Shown piece by piece: positions 49,865-59,011 of a DNA stretch of 64,000 nucleotides; the stretch's first letter is position 1, and each line of letters opens with the position of its first letter. The stretch comes from JAGSPQ01 sp038206395 (GTDB lineage Bacteria; Myxococcota; Myxococcia; Myxococcales; Myxococcaceae), in assembly GCA_038206395.1 (NCBI GenBank), contig JBBRAX010000029.1, forward strand, positions 1 through 64,000. The letters are read 5' to 3'. The position numbers and the translations under genes were made by a program. Under the pieces are notes generated by a model. That model worked only from the letters and a program-made list of their open reading frames with translations, was not told the origin of the DNA and did no database searches.

Positions 49865-51847
49865 CTACGGCGCGATACCGCCGCAGCCGAAGTTCGGAGC
49901 GCCCGCGTCCTTGAAGACGAACGAGCCCGGTGAGCAGACGACGCTCTGCACGCACGGCAACGTCTGGCCCGAGATGCCGAAGCGGCATTCGCTGCTGAGG
50001 CCGGCGTCGTTGTTCGGGCAGGTGTTCGCCGCCCCACCGACGCACTGACAGGTCTTCGGGATCCCACCGTCCATCAGGATCAAGGCCTGCTCTGGCGCGC
50101 AGCGGCCGCCGTCGTTGCCCTGGCTGCAGTCGGCGTCGGTGTTGCAGTAGTTGTCACCCATCGCGAGCCTCGGGCGAATGATGGTCGCCGCGTAGCCGGC
50201 CGGGCAGCCCTTCACGTCGCGGCCCGTGCCGAAGATGTCGAGGGTGCGGTCATTGAAAGTCGACGGCGCGCACACCGAGGTGTTCATCGAGACCTGGAGG
50301 CACAGCATCGGCAGCTTGCTGCAGCTGGGGGACTTGCTGAGGTTGCTGCACGCACCGGCGCCCGTGAGGTAGGCCGGCAGCTGCACGTTGGTGCAGTCGT
50401 CGTTGCTCATGCAGGTGGTGCAGAACGGAGGCCGCGGAGCGGTGTAGCAGTTGTCCGGGCCGCGCTCGGAAGCGGGCGGGCACGGGTCGGGCGTGCCGTC
50501 GTTGTTCTTGTCGTCGCCGCAGCAGTACTCACCGCGGGTGCACGCGAGCGCCGCTCCGCCCTGCTCGACGCAGGTCAGCAGGCGGCAGAAGTTCGCCGAG
50601 CCAGCGTCCGGGGTTCCGCCGTCGGTGGCCCCCGCGCACGCGTACGGCGCGCGGCAGTCTTTGAAGCCCGAGCCCGAGACAGGGTCGGTACCGAGGCGGC
50701 AGTCGGTCTTGCACGCGAAGGAGCCACGGTCGCAGTAGCCCAGCGGGATGCTGGTGGGCGGCAGCTCGGGGCACTCGACGTTGTCCATGCACTCGCCGTT
50801 CGCGCGGCACCGCTTGTCAGACATGCCACCGCCGGTCAGCTGCTCACCGCGGCACGTCAGGCGATCGCTGCCGAACGGGTTGGTCGTCGACTTCTTGCAC
50901 TCGGTGTCGTTGGCGCAGGGGGTGCGGCAACGGCCGGCGCCGTAATAGAGCGAGTTCGGGTTCAGGTTCTCGTCGTCGACCCAGCACGACTTGCCCGGCG
51001 GGCAGCCCGGCGCCGAGAGCTCTTTCTTCGCGAAGTCCCAACGGCAGCGCGGCTCGCAGAGGCAAGCGCCCTTGTTGCAGACAGAGCCAGACGGGCACGA
51101 CTTGTCTTCGGCGCAACCCACCGAGCTGCAGCTATTGCTCTGGGGCTTGCAGTAACCGAAGCCGTCATCGACGGTGCCGCAGGGGCAGGCGCCAACCTTT
51201 TGCTGGAAGCAGAACTTCTTGCCGCTGCTGTCGCCCTGCAGCGCCTTGCAGGTGCCCTGGGGATCAAAGAGGAACTCACTGCCGCACTGCGAGCTGTCGG
51301 TGCACTCTTCGCACGGAGCGAGGCGGCGGCGGCACGTGCCCTGGAAGCCTGGCTTGCCACCCGACTCGATGACGCAGCGGCACTGCAGGCCGAACTGGTA
51401 GCACGGGTCTTTCGCATCCGACGACGAGCAATCGCTGCTGCTGTTGCAGCTCGCGCCGGGGACGCACTGGCCCGTCACCTGGTTGCAGATGGTGCCGTTC
51501 TTGTAGGCGGAGCAGTCGTCATCCTTCGCGCACGGCTGGCCCGCGTCGGGAGGGCCGGCATCCATTCCGCCGCCCGCGCCACCGGTGCCACCGCCGGCGC
51601 CACCGCCCGTACCGCCGACGCACGCGCCCGAGGTACAGGTCTCGCCGGCTTTACACGAGGTACACGTCGCGCCCGCGGCGCCACAGGCAGTGGCTTCAGC
51701 GCCACCAACACAGGCGCCCTTGTCGTTGCAGCAGCCGAGGGTGCAGTTGTCCGGACCGCAGGGCTTCGGGGTGCAGGAGGGGGCGACGGCGATCAACAGG
51801 CCGATGGCCATGCCGGTGATTGCCCAGCGAACTTGGGTCCAGCTCAT
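49865..51847 (-). CDS. Cys-rich secreted lipoprotein
   Basis: 660 aa. Lipobox AVAPSC (Cys25) is followed by dozens of Cys in spacings like CSSSDAKDPCYQFGLQCRC and CGPDNCTLGCC, and by DAG-type linkers (AGGGMDAGPPDAGQPCAKDD). The Cys are distributed as in EGF-like or tandem disulphide-knot surface proteins common in myxobacteria. No enzymatic motif was seen; it is probably a cell-surface or secreted structural protein. ATG at 51847 gives the signal peptide; the open frame above it lacks one. Confidence 0.75.
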   Translation of the reverse strand: MSWTQVRWAITGMAIGLLIAVAPSCTPKPCGPDNCTLGCCNDKGACVGGAEATACGAAGATCTSCKAGETCTSGACVGGTGGGAGGGTGGAGGGMDAGPPDAGQPCAKDDDCSAYKNGTICNQVTGQCVPGASCNSSSDCSSSDAKDPCYQFGLQCRCVIESGGKPGFQGTCRRRLAPCEECTDSSQCGSEFLFDPQGTCKALQGDSSGKKFCFQQKVGACPCGTVDDGFGYCKPQSNSCSSVGCAEDKSCPSGSVCNKGACLCEPRCRWDFAKKELSAPGCPPGKSCWVDDENLNPNSLYYGAGRCRTPCANDTECKKSTTNPFGSDRLTCRGEQLTGGGMSDKRCRANGECMDNVECPELPPTSIPLGYCDRGSFACKTDCRLGTDPVSGSGFKDCRAPYACAGATDGGTPDAGSANFCRLLTCVEQGGAALACTRGEYCCGDDKNNDGTPDPCPPASERGPDNCYTAPRPPFCTTCMSNDDCTNVQLPAYLTGAGACSNLSKSPSCSKLPMLCLQVSMNTSVCAPSTFNDRTLDIFGTGRDVKGCPAGYAATIIRPRLAMGDNYCNTDADCSQGNDGGRCAPEQALILMDGGIPKTCQCVGGAANTCPNNDAGLSSECRFGISGQTLPCVQSVVCSPGSFVFKDAGAPNFGCGGIAP

Positions 51848-51902
51848 GTGGTTAAGCCTCGAAAAGGAAAGTCGGCCTTGAAGGCCCGTGGCTATAGCCG
51901 AA

Positions 51903-52562
51903 TCACGGCCCCAAGCCCACCCAGACCTCGCCGTCCGCATAGACCTCTTTTTTCCAGATGGGCACGTCGGCCTTCAGCGCCTCGATCGCATGGCGGCAGG
52001 CGGCAAACGCTTCGGCCCGGTGAGGGGCGGACGCGGCGATGACGACGGCGAGCTCGCCAGGGGTGAGGACGCCGACCCGGTGGTGAATGGCGACGCGCGC
52101 GCCGGGCCACTGGGCCGAGGCAGCAGCCGCGATCTCGGCGAGCTTCTTTTCGGCCATCGGCACGTAGGCCTCGTACTCGAGGCGGACGACGGCCTTTCCT
52201 TTCGTCGCGTCGCGCACGGCGCCCGTGAAGGTGACGACGCCGCCCTGCCCTTTGCTCGAGACGGCGCTGACGACGGCGTCGAGCGAAAGCGGAGCGTCCT
52301 GCACGAGGAAAGCGCCGCTGCCGCCGGCGACGGGAGGAATGAGGGCGATCTCGGCGCCGGGGGGCACGGCGGCTCCGAGCGAAACGAACTCGTGGTTCAC
52401 GGCGATGCGCAGGTGCGGCAGCAGCGGCACCAGCAGCGGGTGGCGCACGCACAGCGACTCAATCAGCTCGCGCACCTGGGCGCCTTCGGGCAGTTCGAGG
52501 AGCTCGTCGGTGCAGCCGGCCCTTTCACGCGCGGCGGCGAAGTAGCGAACGGTGACTTTCAT
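51903..52562 (-). CDS. moaX: MoaD-MoaE fusion (molybdopterin synthase)
   Basis: 219 aa. Residues 1-83 are MoaD (MKVTVRYFAAARERAGC ... AEIALIPPVAGGSG); the rest is MoaE (FTGAVRDATKGKAVVRLEYE, HHRVGVLTPGELAVVIAASA, PIWKKEVYADGEVWVG with the active-site Lys). MoaD must end in a free Gly-Gly to carry sulphur. Here the GG is internal, as in actinobacterial MoaX, which is cleaved after GG; the same is expected here but not shown. Start ATG at 52562. Confidence 0.92.
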   Translation of the reverse strand: MKVTVRYFAAARERAGCTDELLELPEGAQVRELIESLCVRHPLLVPLLPHLRIAVNHEFVSLGAAVPPGAEIALIPPVAGGSGAFLVQDAPLSLDAVVSAVSSKGQGGVVTFTGAVRDATKGKAVVRLEYEAYVPMAEKKLAEIAAAASAQWPGARVAIHHRVGVLTPGELAVVIAASAPHRAEAFAACRHAIEALKADVPIWKKEVYADGEVWVGLGP

Positions 52563-52605
52563 CCCAGGGGCCATTGCCTATCACCCCCGATGGTATGCAG
52601 GCGGC

Positions 52606-53214
52606 TTGCTGACCGCGCTCACGGTTCTGGCCGGAGGGGTGTTTCCGGAAGACGACGGCGACCGCCACGTGGCGGTGTTCACGGCGCCGCTGGTGGTGCT
52701 GGGGGCGCTGATCATGTCCGGGTTGTTTCCGAACGGGCCGTTTGGGGATGTCGCGCCGATGGCGGTGGTTCCGCTGGGCGTGGTGTTCCCAGTCGACGGC
52801 ACCGAATGGGTGGTGGACCTGGCGGTGATGGGTTCGCAGCCCTCGGGCGTCGTCCTCGGTCACTTCGGCTACTGGCTCGCCGCAGGGCCCGTCGTGCACT
52901 CGGGTCGCGAACCGCTCAGTGGGTTCTTCTTCAATCCCAAAGTGAGCGTGGGGGTGTTTCAGAGCACGACCATCAGGGACGTTCACGAGTGGGCGGTGAA
53001 CGTCACCGCTGGCGCCGACCTCGGGTACCAGCTCGTCTGGCGCCGCATCTACCTCGCGTTCGTCCTCGGGGCCTCGATTGGCGTCGGGCTCAATGAGACC
53101 GACTCTCTCGCCGGGCCCTTGATCAACACGCACCCCACCCAGAGCTCGAACCACGATCTTCAGCTCGTCGGAGGCGTGAACGTGCAGTTCTTCCGCATTG
53201 GCGATGCGTTCTGA
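52606..53214 (+). CDS. Hypothetical membrane or outer-membrane protein
   Basis: About 202 aa with a hydrophobic start (LLTALTVLAGGVFPEDDG) and alternating beta/hydrophobic stretches (FTAPLVVLGALIMSGLFPNG, WVVDLAVMGSQPSGVVLG, LAFVLGASIGVGLNETD, LQLVGGVNVQFFRIGDAF). The final aromatic residue and the strands suggest a small barrel or membrane protein. The start is uncertain: a GTG at 52552 would overlap the divergent moaX start by 11 nt, so a TTG at 52606 is used. Confidence 0.5.
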   Translation: MLTALTVLAGGVFPEDDGDRHVAVFTAPLVVLGALIMSGLFPNGPFGDVAPMAVVPLGVVFPVDGTEWVVDLAVMGSQPSGVVLGHFGYWLAAGPVVHSGREPLSGFFFNPKVSVGVFQSTTIRDVHEWAVNVTAGADLGYQLVWRRIYLAFVLGASIGVGLNETDSLAGPLINTHPTQSSNHDLQLVGGVNVQFFRIGDAF

Positions 53215-53238
53215 GACTTGTTCAGACTTCCCGCGCCT

Positions 53239-54180
53239 TCAGGGGCCGAACGCGACGTCGCTGAGGTGCGCCTTGCTTGGTGAGGTGCGGCCCAGCCACG
53301 ACGCGCCATCCATCGACGTGAAGATCGCTCCGGAGCCACCCACCGCGACGAACCCGGCCGCGCTGCCCCACGTCACCCCCGAGAGCCACCCGGCAGCCAC
53401 CGGCTGTGCGGCGGTCCACCGGGTTCCTTCGGTGGATGTCGAGATCTGCCCGAGCTCGCCGACGACGACGAAGGTCTCACCCGCGTACGCGATGGCGCGA
53501 TCGGCCGAGAGCTTCTGCTCGCTCCAGGTGACGCCGTCTGACGAGCTGGCGAACGTGCCGCGCCCGACCACGAAGATCCGATCGTCGACGGTGAGACTGT
53601 CGTTGAAGTCCGGGCCCGCCTGCTGCGTCCAGTTGCTGCCGGCAGACCCGGCCGAGAGCGTGGCGGTGAACAGCGCTGGCGTCTGAAGATCCGACTTGAA
53701 GGCGGCGGAGGCGACCACCGTGGTGCCTTTCTGGGCGACCGCTCGGAACATGTAGTTGGACGGCGAGGTGACCAGAATCCAGGAGCGGCCGTCATGCGAC
53801 TCGACAGTGGCCGCTCCGGTGTCCCAGCTTCCACCTACTGCGATGAACTTCTCGCCGGTGAAAATCACGTGCGACAGGCTGGTCTTCGTGCCCGACACCT
53901 GCTCGAGCCAGGCCGCGCCGTCCAGGGACGTGAGGATCACTCCGTCGGCGCCCACTGCAACGAAGGTCGAGCGCCCGACGGCGATGCTCGAGAGCGCTTT
54001 CTTCGTGCCCGAGACCTGCGTCAGCCAGCTGCTGCCGTCGAGCGAGCTGACGATCGTGCCTTCCGACCCGACTGCGACGTACCGGCCGCCCGCCGCGACG
54101 GGAAGCTTGCCGTCGGTCGGAAGCGACCGGCCACAACCTGCCGCGCAGAGAACCGCGATGCACCACCTGAGACCCGTCAT
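53239..54180 (-). CDS. Lipoprotein with repeated WLxQVSGTK units (photosystem-assembly-like repeats)
   Basis: 313 aa, lipobox VLCAAGC. It contains tandem beta units such as GTIVSSLDGSSWLTQVSGTK and GVILTSLDGAAWLEQVSGTK and an ending copy GAIFTSMDGASWLGRTS, with intervening FVAVG strands. The pattern resembles BNR/Ycf48-type propellers. It is a probable surface protein; no catalytic residues were recognised. ATG at 54180 is the first that yields the signal peptide. Confidence 0.75.
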   Translation of the reverse strand: MTGLRWCIAVLCAAGCGRSLPTDGKLPVAAGGRYVAVGSEGTIVSSLDGSSWLTQVSGTKKALSSIAVGRSTFVAVGADGVILTSLDGAAWLEQVSGTKTSLSHVIFTGEKFIAVGGSWDTGAATVESHDGRSWILVTSPSNYMFRAVAQKGTTVVASAAFKSDLQTPALFTATLSAGSAGSNWTQQAGPDFNDSLTVDDRIFVVGRGTFASSSDGVTWSEQKLSADRAIAYAGETFVVVGELGQISTSTEGTRWTAAQPVAAGWLSGVTWGSAAGFVAVGGSGAIFTSMDGASWLGRTSPSKAHLSDVAFGP

Positions 54181-54305
54181 GCCCCACCCCTGCTTGCTCC
54201 GGCCGGAGCCCCGCCTCATACCACCATCACAGTTGCCAAAGGCCCCCTGCGCGCCGCGCGCGTCGCGCGACCTCTGAAGGGAAGCCTCGTCTGCAGCTCG
54301 CCCCC

Positions 54306-55193
54306 ATGACCCCAATCAAAAAACCGAGCCTCCTGGTTTCTGTTCCTCGCAGCCTGACGACTGCCCCTCGCCTGGGAGCCGCCCCCAGCGCCGCCTTCCC
54401 ACGCCACCGCGATGAGATGTCGAATGGAAGGGCGAGCGCGTTGGTGCGACGCGCGGCAGTGATGTTGGGCGGCAACCCAATCCCGACGGTGACCCCTGAA
54501 CCAGCGTGGCCGCCGGTAGACACCAGCGACCCCACGTTGGGCACCGTCACCCGCGAGCCTGGCTCGGTTTACACCCAGAGCGTTTCGGAGGTCTTGAGGA
54601 ACCCTCAAGCCAATTGGTGTGCGACCTACGCGTGGGATGAACTCGAGGCAGCGGTTCCAGGGTGGGCTGCCTCTGAGACTCGCGACGCGGCGGCAAGCCA
54701 GTACGAGACAAACTCGTCAACGGAGATCTGGAATCAGGTCGCCGAGGCCGGTGAGCTGCCCGCTCCGGTCGCGCTGACGGTGGGCGAGTCCAGCGTCCTC
54801 GCTTTCGAAGCGCTCGAGGCGACGAATTCGGACGCAGGCACTCAACCGCTCACCTCGATTTCCTCGCTTCCGATTGGAGAAACGGTGGCAGTCGTGATGC
54901 GGCCGCTCGACGCCGAAGGGTTGGCTGCTGCGGCCACCGGGCACTGGGTCCTGGTCGAACGGCTCGACGAGGACACGTTCGTGGTGCGGCAGTCGGCCCC
55001 AGGCAACTGGGTGCTCACGGGCGAGGCCAACCCGACAGGGGGCGTTTTCGCGAGCCAGTTCAGCGGCCCCGAGGCCGCGGCGCAGGTCAGCGCGTATCTT
55101 CACCAGGAGGCCGCGTTCGCCTCCAGCAGCCAGAATCAGCCCGGCTACGGTCTCGTCGTGCTGGCGCCGGTGGCCGCTTCCACGGCCCGTTGA
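54306..55193 (+). CDS. Putative secreted cysteine-peptidase-like protein with DEMSN leader motif
   Basis: 295 aa. Residues 35-56 (RDEMSNGRASALVRRAAVML, then GG) recur at the same place in the next gene, whereas the rest is unrelated. Downstream lies NWCATYAWDELE (Cys105) and TGHWVLVERLDEDTFVVRQS (His213), the Cys/His spacing and context of papain- or C39-like cysteine peptidases. There is no classical signal peptide. It may be an effector or processed peptide delivered through the N-terminal motif; that is inferred. Confidence 0.55.
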   Translation: MTPIKKPSLLVSVPRSLTTAPRLGAAPSAAFPRHRDEMSNGRASALVRRAAVMLGGNPIPTVTPEPAWPPVDTSDPTLGTVTREPGSVYTQSVSEVLRNPQANWCATYAWDELEAAVPGWAASETRDAAASQYETNSSTEIWNQVAEAGELPAPVALTVGESSVLAFEALEATNSDAGTQPLTSISSLPIGETVAVVMRPLDAEGLAAAATGHWVLVERLDEDTFVVRQSAPGNWVLTGEANPTGGVFASQFSGPEAAAQVSAYLHQEAAFASSSQNQPGYGLVVLAPVAASTAR

Positions 55194-55206
55194 ACGCGAC
55201 TTCGCC

Positions 55207-56091
55207 GTGAGTGCCTCGTCAGCCGGGCATGACCAAAGATCAAAGAACCGCCCCCCTGCGGCGAAGTCTCCCCGAATTCAGCCTGCTGAGCTCAACAAGG
55301 CAGCAGTCGCTGCGCCACTCAAGGCTCGGGCCGACGAGATGTCGAACTGCCGGGGCAGCGCGCTTCGTCGACGTGCAGCGGTGGCGCTCGGCGGAGCGCC
55401 ACGCATCGAACAGGTCGCCGCAACTGGAGTCGCCGCTGCCAATCCGAGCACCGAACAGTTCAAGCAGTATGCGGCCGACCTGAAGACGTGGGGGTGTTGC
55501 TTTCCCAGATGCGCGACACGGTGACCGACACCACCGACCCCACTGTTGCGCTCGCAATGGCCCCGTTCGTGGCTGCGACGATGAGCGGCTCGAACGACCC
55601 CGCCAAACTACCAGGTCTCGTTCAACGGCAAGGTCTACGACTTCACCCAGGCCGGCTCGGACCTCTTCAACTACGTCACCGACAAGTCCAATAGCGTCAG
55701 CAACAGCCTGTCGGCCGGCGTCGTGAATCTTCTCAACCCGGTTCGCGACTTCTTCGGCAGTGATCAGCGATCGCTGCGCTTCCTGGTCGACAAGCAGGTC
55801 AACAACCCTGGCCTGCCCAACGACGGGCTGGCGCTGGTCAGCGATGGGAAGAAGCTGCTGAGTCTTGGCAACACGAGCTGGGCCAAGCTCGTCTCGTCCG
55901 GGATGATCAGCCAGTACCCGATTGACGACCTCTTCTGGAATGGAAAGCGCTACTTCCCCACCACCCGCGACATCAACAAGCTCGCCAGCTCGGCCGATGG
56001 CAAGAAGTGGGACATCGCACCCTTCACCAACGACTCAGAAGAGAACGACTTCAAGATGACGTTCTACAGCGTGATCTCAATCTCCCAGTGA
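55207..56091 (+). pseudogene. Second DEMSN-leader protein, with compensating frameshifts
   Basis: Reads from GTG 55207 with RADEMSNCRGSALRRRAAVA, LGG (residues 41-63), the motif shared with the previous gene. It shifts frame at a GGGGG run near 55489 (one G apparently missing) and returns to the original frame at a CCAAAC run near 55611 (one A apparently extra). It then continues FNGKVYDFTQAGSDLFNYVT to FYSVISISQ. Corrected, it would be about 294 aa. Homopolymer indels suggest either real decay or sequencing error. No known domain was recognised. Confidence 0.55.
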
Positions 56092-56103
56092 TGCGGGTCT
56101 TCC

Positions 56104-56132
56104 TTGAGGTGCGCTGCGGGGTTGCTCATTAC
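56104..56132 (+). promoter_or_regulatory. Possible sigma-70 promoter of the kinase gene
   Basis: TTGAGG (56104-56109), 17-nt spacer, CATTAC (56127-56132), with the kinase ATG 14 nt downstream. The match is moderate; a short leader would result. Confidence 0.35.
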
Positions 56133-56145
56133 AGTGCACAGCACC

Positions 56146-57348
56146 ATGGATACGCTCGAGCTCAAGCCGCACCTTGACTCCGACACTGTCGTCAAGCCGA
56201 CGGGCGCCAAGACCACGCTGGCGGTGAACGACCAGCGCACCACCGTGCTGCCGCGCATCGAATGGGCTGGTGAGGTACCAACGGCGGTGAGCGTGGGTCG
56301 CCACCGCTTCGAGGTGCTTCATCAGCTGGGGCAGGGCGGCATGGGCGAGGTGGTGCTCGCCAAAGACCACGACATTGATCGCACGGTGGCGATGAAGCGG
56401 CTGCCCGCCGAGAGCCAGCTCGACATGGTGGTGCGCTTCGTCGAAGAGATTCGCGCAGTCGGCCAGCTCGACCACCCCAACATCGTGCCAGTGCATGACG
56501 TCGGCATCGACGAAACGGGCCGGTACTTCTTCGTGATGAAGCACCTTCAGGGGCAAACGCTCGAGAAGGTGATCGCGCTGCTCAAAGCGGGCGACCAGAA
56601 GAGTCACGAGGCCTACCCCTTCGAGGTGCGGCTGCAGCTGTTCCTCGGAGTCCTCAACGCGATCGACTTCGCCCATCGCCAGGGCTTCGTGCACCGCGAT
56701 TTGAAACCCGCCAACATCATGATCGGCCCCTTCGGAGAAGTCACCGTGATGGACTGGGGTCTCGCCAAGCGGGTGAAAGGCAAAGAAGCGCCTTCCCTCG
56801 ACCCGTCGATCAGCGGCCCGCGCGATGGCACCGCCCTGCAGACGATGCTGGGCGCGGTGATGGGAACGCCGCTGTACATGTCACCCGAGCAGGCCCTGGG
56901 GGCCAACCACACCCTCGACGAGCGCAGTGATCTCTACAGCCTCGTGGTGATCTTCCACGAGCTGCTCTACCTCGAGCACTACCTCGTCGGCCGCGAGGCG
57001 ATCTCTGACGTCCTCGACGGCGTAAAGAACGTCATCCCCCAGACGCAGGGCAACCGCACCTCGAAGTTCCAGGACTACGTGCCCGCAGAGCTCGGCTGGT
57101 TCGTGGCCAGAGGCTTCGCGAAATCCCCCGAGAACCGCTACCAGTCTGCGCGCGACATGATCGCTGAGCTCCAACGCATCTTGCAGGGGCGCCTGCGGGT
57201 TCAGTGCACCCGGACCATGGTCAAGCGGATGCTGTTCGAGGCGATCAATGTCGTCGATCGCTACCCGAAGACGGTCATCATCGTCGGCACGCTGATGGTG
57301 TCGGCGCTGTTGATGGGGGTGGTGAAGAGCGTGCAGTCACTCTTCTGA
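56146..57348 (+). CDS. Hanks-type serine/threonine protein kinase
   Basis: 400 aa: GQGGMG loop (62-67), VAMK Lys84, HRDLKPAN (183-190) and GTPLYMSPEQALG. The DFG motif is replaced by DWG (203-205, VMDWGLAK). This is a known but less usual variant that keeps the metal-binding Asp. The C-terminus has one membrane segment (TVIIVGTLMVSALLMGVV), so the catalytic domain is cytoplasmic and the tail is in or across the membrane. There is no obvious extracellular sensor. ATG at 56146 follows the kinase N-terminus; an upstream ATG at 56104 overlaps the candidate promoter. Confidence 0.93.
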   Translation: MDTLELKPHLDSDTVVKPTGAKTTLAVNDQRTTVLPRIEWAGEVPTAVSVGRHRFEVLHQLGQGGMGEVVLAKDHDIDRTVAMKRLPAESQLDMVVRFVEEIRAVGQLDHPNIVPVHDVGIDETGRYFFVMKHLQGQTLEKVIALLKAGDQKSHEAYPFEVRLQLFLGVLNAIDFAHRQGFVHRDLKPANIMIGPFGEVTVMDWGLAKRVKGKEAPSLDPSISGPRDGTALQTMLGAVMGTPLYMSPEQALGANHTLDERSDLYSLVVIFHELLYLEHYLVGREAISDVLDGVKNVIPQTQGNRTSKFQDYVPAELGWFVARGFAKSPENRYQSARDMIAELQRILQGRLRVQCTRTMVKRMLFEAINVVDRYPKTVIIVGTLMVSALLMGVVKSVQSLF

Positions 57349-57368
57349 AAAAGCGCGCCACCAGTATT

Positions 57369-57389
57369 GACATTGAGTAGGCCAATGTC
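57369..57389. promoter_or_regulatory. Inverted repeat upstream of the DUF6748-like gene
   Basis: GACATTG (57369-57375) and CAATGTC (57383-57389) form perfect 7-nt arms separated by 7 nt, just before the start at 57405. TTGACA overlaps the left arm as a possible -35 box. This is a candidate operator. Confidence 0.4.
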
Positions 57390-57404
57390 GCACATACGCC
57401 CACC

Positions 57405-58295
57405 ATGAAATCAATCTGGCTGGCAGTGGCGATGTTGGGCGTTGGCTGTGGGGTCTCGAGCAGCGACATCGCGACCCACGAGGACGACGCGCTGGGCGAT
57501 GACAGCGCCGAGCTGTCGACCACGAAGGACACCTTCGTCATCGTCCGCCGCGACCAGCGCAAGTGCATCTCGCCGCTGTGCGGCGGCTACTGGGTCAAGG
57601 ACCTCAACAGCACGATGCAAGAGAAGTACGTCAGCGGCTTCGACTTCAGCGGCTCGACCCTGACCGATGCGGTTCAGGCCCAGGTCGCTGGCGCGCCCGA
57701 CTTCGAGCTCGTCGTCGAGGGTCGGCTGGGCAAGAAAGAGACGGCGTACAACACCCGCCCTCTGACGGTGATTGCCGCCTACCGCGGCATGCCCGGGGTG
57801 ACTTTCGCCGCCACCGACAAGTTCTACTCGGTGTTGCCGACCAAGATTGGGTGCGTCACCCAACCGTGTGCCTCGCTGATGACCACGCGGCTCAACCGCA
57901 CCACCGGCCACACGATGGCGACCGACGTCACGGTCACCCGGGCGCTGGCGCTGGGGGGCGAGGAGGCATGGCTGTACGGGCGGGTCCTCACCAATCGAGC
58001 CGTCGTCGCCGGGAAGATTGTCCGCGCCAACCGGCACGTCACCGTCGACGCCAGCCAGGTGTTCGTCGCGCTGCCCGACGACACCAGCGCATGCCCGTCG
58101 ACCACGGCGCCCAGCTGCCCATCGGGGAAGATCCGCGCCTATGAGCGAACGGCAGACCGCTGCACCGTGCCCGCCCAGTGCACCCCGCCCGGCGTCTGCG
58201 CCCCTTTCGAGCCCAGCTGCGCGCCCGGCTACAAGCTGATTGGCTGGCAGAACATCTGCCCGCGCCACGCCTGCGAGCCCGACTTTCTCGAGTAG
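57405..58295 (+). CDS. Secreted lipoprotein, DUF6748-like
   Basis: 296 aa. Lipobox LGVGC (Cys15), then a beta-rich domain starting TFVIVRRDQRKCISPLCGGY, which resembles DUF6748 of myxobacteria, and a Cys-containing C-terminus (APFEPSCAPGYKLIGWQNIC). The family name is from pattern recognition only. Function unknown, probably extracytoplasmic. Confidence 0.65.
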   Translation: MKSIWLAVAMLGVGCGVSSSDIATHEDDALGDDSAELSTTKDTFVIVRRDQRKCISPLCGGYWVKDLNSTMQEKYVSGFDFSGSTLTDAVQAQVAGAPDFELVVEGRLGKKETAYNTRPLTVIAAYRGMPGVTFAATDKFYSVLPTKIGCVTQPCASLMTTRLNRTTGHTMATDVTVTRALALGGEEAWLYGRVLTNRAVVAGKIVRANRHVTVDASQVFVALPDDTSACPSTTAPSCPSGKIRAYERTADRCTVPAQCTPPGVCAPFEPSCAPGYKLIGWQNICPRHACEPDFLE

Positions 58296-58318
58296 GCCGC
58301 GTCACACAGCGGGCACCG

Positions 58319-58936
58319 ATGAAGATCGCCATCCTTGGAGCAAGCGGGCGCACCGGGCAGCCAGTCACCCGCCTCGCGCTCGCGGCTGGACACTCGGTGC
58401 GAGCGCTGGCGCGTAACCGCTCGAAGCTCGCCGTTGCCCATGAACGGCTGGAAGTCATCGCGGGCGACGCGACCGACGCCGCGGCAGTCACGGGCCTGGT
58501 GTCAGGGTGCGACGCGGTCATCTCCGCGCTCGGCCCCAGCGCCGAAACCACCAACGTCTGCTCGACCGCGACGCGCCATGTGATCGCTGCCGGCGCGCGC
58601 CGGTACGTCGTCGTCTCGGGAGCGGGCCTCGACGTCGAGGGAGACCAGAAGGACTTGATTGGGAAAGTGGTCTCGTGGCTGGTCCGCGTGCTCTCGCCGG
58701 CCGTCTTCGCCGACAAGGTCGCCGAGTTCGACCTGCTGAAGAACAGCCAGATTCCGTTTGTCGCCGTCCGGCCACCGCGGCTGGTCGACACGCCGGCGGC
58801 CGGCGCGCCGCGGGTCAGCCTGCAGCGGGCCCAGGGCTCCAGCGTTTCGCGGGAAGACCTCGCGGCGTTCCTGCTCGAGTGCCTCAGCGACGACGCCTAC
58901 CTGCGACGGGCGCCGTTCATCGCTGGGAAGGCCTGA
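58319..58936 (+). CDS. NmrA-like NAD(P)-binding reductase
   Basis: 205 aa short-chain/atypical Rossmann protein: MKIAILGASGRTGQPVTRLA (GxxGxTG nucleotide motif), VIAGDATDAAAVTGLVSGCD, VISALGPS and RYVVVSGAG. It lacks the catalytic YxxxK, as in NmrA and similar NAD(P)H sensors or epimerase-like proteins. Start ATG at 58319. Nothing decisive about the substrate. Confidence 0.85.
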   Translation: MKIAILGASGRTGQPVTRLALAAGHSVRALARNRSKLAVAHERLEVIAGDATDAAAVTGLVSGCDAVISALGPSAETTNVCSTATRHVIAAGARRYVVVSGAGLDVEGDQKDLIGKVVSWLVRVLSPAVFADKVAEFDLLKNSQIPFVAVRPPRLVDTPAAGAPRVSLQRAQGSSVSREDLAAFLLECLSDDAYLRRAPFIAGKA

Positions 58937-59011
58937 CCCAGGAAATCGTCGCCCGCGCCCATCCGTACCCAACTTGGCCTTTTCTCCGGCTGAGGTGTCT
59001 TGAGAAGACGG

